From positions 1 through 7,202 of the forward strand of contig JAVEEH010000249.1 of the NCBI GenBank assembly GCA_030840545.1: 7,202 nt of DNA. Direction: 5' to 3'. Of the stretch, positions 6,451 to 7,202 are shown in pieces. Both the position numbers and the translations under genes were made by a program. Positions within the stretch are counted from its first letter, which is position 1. Each line of letters starts with the position of its first letter. Below the pieces are notes generated by a model that was not told where the DNA came from, did no database searches, and saw only the letters and a list, made by a program, of their open reading frames with translations. The DNA comes from Frankiaceae bacterium (GTDB lineage Bacteria; Actinomycetota; Actinomycetes; JAFAQI01).

Positions 6451-6456
6451 CTAGGG
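6445..6456 (+). promoter_or_regulatory. Leaderless-type -10 element of the acyl-CoA mutase gene
   Basis: TACTAT (6445-6450) matches the actinobacterial TANNNT -10 element and is followed by exactly six bases before the ATG at 6457, so transcription would start at the A of the ATG. The best -35 candidate, TGGCCG at 6422-6427 with 17-base spacing, is poor. This geometry argues that ATG 6457 is the native start even though the frame then meets TAG. Confidence 0.6.
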
Positions 6457-7202
6457 ATGGGTACGACGGACGACGTGACTGCGTGCCGGCAACGCGGGCA
6501 GGACCGGTAGGACGCGGCGACCAAGCGCGACGTCGACTTCACCACGCTGTCCGGCGTGGAGGTCCAGCCCGTCTACGGTCCGCCGGCCGGCACGACCCCG
6601 CCCGACTTCGACCGGATCGGCTGGCCCGGAGAGTTCCCGTTCACCCGTGGCCTCTACGCCACTGGTTACCGCGGCAAGCCATGGACGATCCGCCAGTTCG
6701 CCGGTTTCGGCAACGCCGGGCAGACCAACGAGCGCTACAAGATGATCCTGGCCGGCGGCGGCAACGGCCTGTCGGTCGCGTTCGACATGCCGACACTGAT
6801 GGGCCGCGACTCCGACGATCCCAAGTCGCTCGGCGAGGTGGGCCATTGCGGCGTTGCGATCGACTCCGCCGCTGACATGGAACAGCTGTTCGCCGACATC
6901 CCTCTGCAGGACGTCACGACGTCGATGACGATCAGCGGCCCCGCCGTCCCGGTGTTCTGCATGTACCTCGTGGCAGCCGAACGTCAGGGTGCCGACATCA
7001 GTGCCCTCGACGGCACTTTGCAGACCGACATCTTCAAGGAGTACATCGCGCAGAAGGAGTGGCTGTTCCCGCCCGAGCCGCATTTGCGTCTCATCGGCGA
7101 CCTGATGGCCTACTGCGACGCGGAGATCCCGCGCTACAAGCCGCTGTCGGTGTCGGGCTACCACATCCGGGAGGCCGGCTCCACCGCGGCGCAGGAGCTC
7201 GC
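6457..7202 (+). CDS. icmA: Isobutyryl-CoA mutase-type acyl-CoA mutase large subunit, 5' part, interrupted by in-frame TAG
   Basis: This is the N-terminal 248 codons of a B12-dependent acyl-CoA mutase large subunit; the rest is beyond the right edge. The frame reads KRDVDFTTLSG, GWPGEFPFTRGLYATGYRG, PWTIRQFAGFGNAGQTNERY, AFDMPTLMGRDSDDP, SMTISGPAVPVF and SGYHIREAGST, all of the substrate-binding barrel. Phe81 in TIRQF and Gln199 in YIAQKEW (counting from ATG 6457) replace the Tyr89/Arg207 pair of methylmalonyl-CoA mutase. They match the Phe80/Gln198 pair reported for isobutyryl-CoA mutase, so the reaction is probably isobutyryl-CoA to butyryl-CoA. The conserved His (His244 in the methylmalonyl enzyme) is codon 236. 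Codon 18 is TAG, yet sequence on both sides resembles the family's N-terminus. Later possible starts are GTG 6556 and the ATG of YKMIL, both of which delete conserved residues. The gene is either broken near its start or carries a sequence error. The small B12-binding subunit is not seen. Confidence 0.85.
6508..6510 (+). other. In-frame amber codon near the start of the mutase
   Basis: TAG lies in the same frame as ATG 6457 and as the conserved mutase sequence. It sits 17 codons after the ATG, between RQRGQDR and DAATKRD. From memory of Streptomyces IcmA proteins, this place is a Tyr in a RY-DAA context, so one C-to-G change from TAC would explain it. Confidence 0.85.

Noticed and set aside
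6508..6510. Pyrrolysine or programmed readthrough at the TAG
   Set aside because: No feature in the window supports pyrrolysine machinery or a readthrough context. A point change or a sequence error is simpler.
6508..6514. TAGGACG, identical to the operator half-site, at the amber codon (also at 2742-2748)
   Set aside because: Neither copy has the matching second half, and the copy at 2742 lies inside the epimerase gene, so chance is the simplest reading.
6451..7164. A long 237-codon minus-strand open frame opposite the mutase
   Set aside because: The opposite strand encodes clearly recognisable acyl-CoA mutase motifs. The minus frame has no recognisable family and is a mirror of GC-rich codon use.
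1..7202. Search for CRISPR arrays, tRNA or rRNA genes, insertion sequences, riboswitches and attachment sites
   Set aside because: None seen. Gaps between genes are all under 70 bases, with no cobalamin riboswitch-like leader before the mutase.

Overview
The window is very GC-rich, tightly packed DNA. Its gene content (an acyl-CoA mutase, MeaB, an epimerase, an AI-2E permease with an acidic N-terminus) and its leaderless-looking starts point to a high-GC actinobacterium. The species cannot be told from the sequence alone. The layout from left to right is: the tail of an alpha/beta hydrolase (+); a minus-strand run read right to left as methylmalonyl-CoA epimerase, GNAT acetyltransferase and AI-2E permease; a plus-strand pair of thiolase and meaB; a minus-strand DUF2127 membrane protein with a zinc-ribbon-like head; a divergent MarR regulator (+); and the 5' part of an icmA-type acyl-CoA mutase large subunit (+) that runs off the right edge.

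The metabolic core is a CoA-thioester module. The mutase head carries the Phe/Gln pair of isobutyryl-CoA mutase instead of the Tyr/Arg pair of methylmalonyl-CoA mutase. MeaB is the GTPase that protects and reloads B12-dependent mutases. The epimerase interconverts methylmalonyl-CoA (and possibly ethylmalonyl-CoA) epimers, and the thiolase joins or splits acetoacetyl-CoA. Together they fit butyrate/isobutyrate, valine and odd-chain acyl-CoA metabolism. The small B12-binding subunit is not in the window.

The most notable points are at the right end. The mutase gene has a good leaderless promoter (TACTAT, six bases, ATG) inside a 20-bp near-perfect palindrome just downstream of the marR gene, which suggests local MarR control. 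Its reading frame from that ATG is broken by an in-frame TAG at codon 18, although homology-like sequence continues on both sides of the stop. This is a nonsense mutation, a sequencing error, or a sign that translation starts elsewhere. I see no mobile element, CRISPR array, tRNA or rRNA. All intergenic gaps are under 70 bases. Apart from the mutase/MarR end, the region looks like ordinary accessory or central metabolism.
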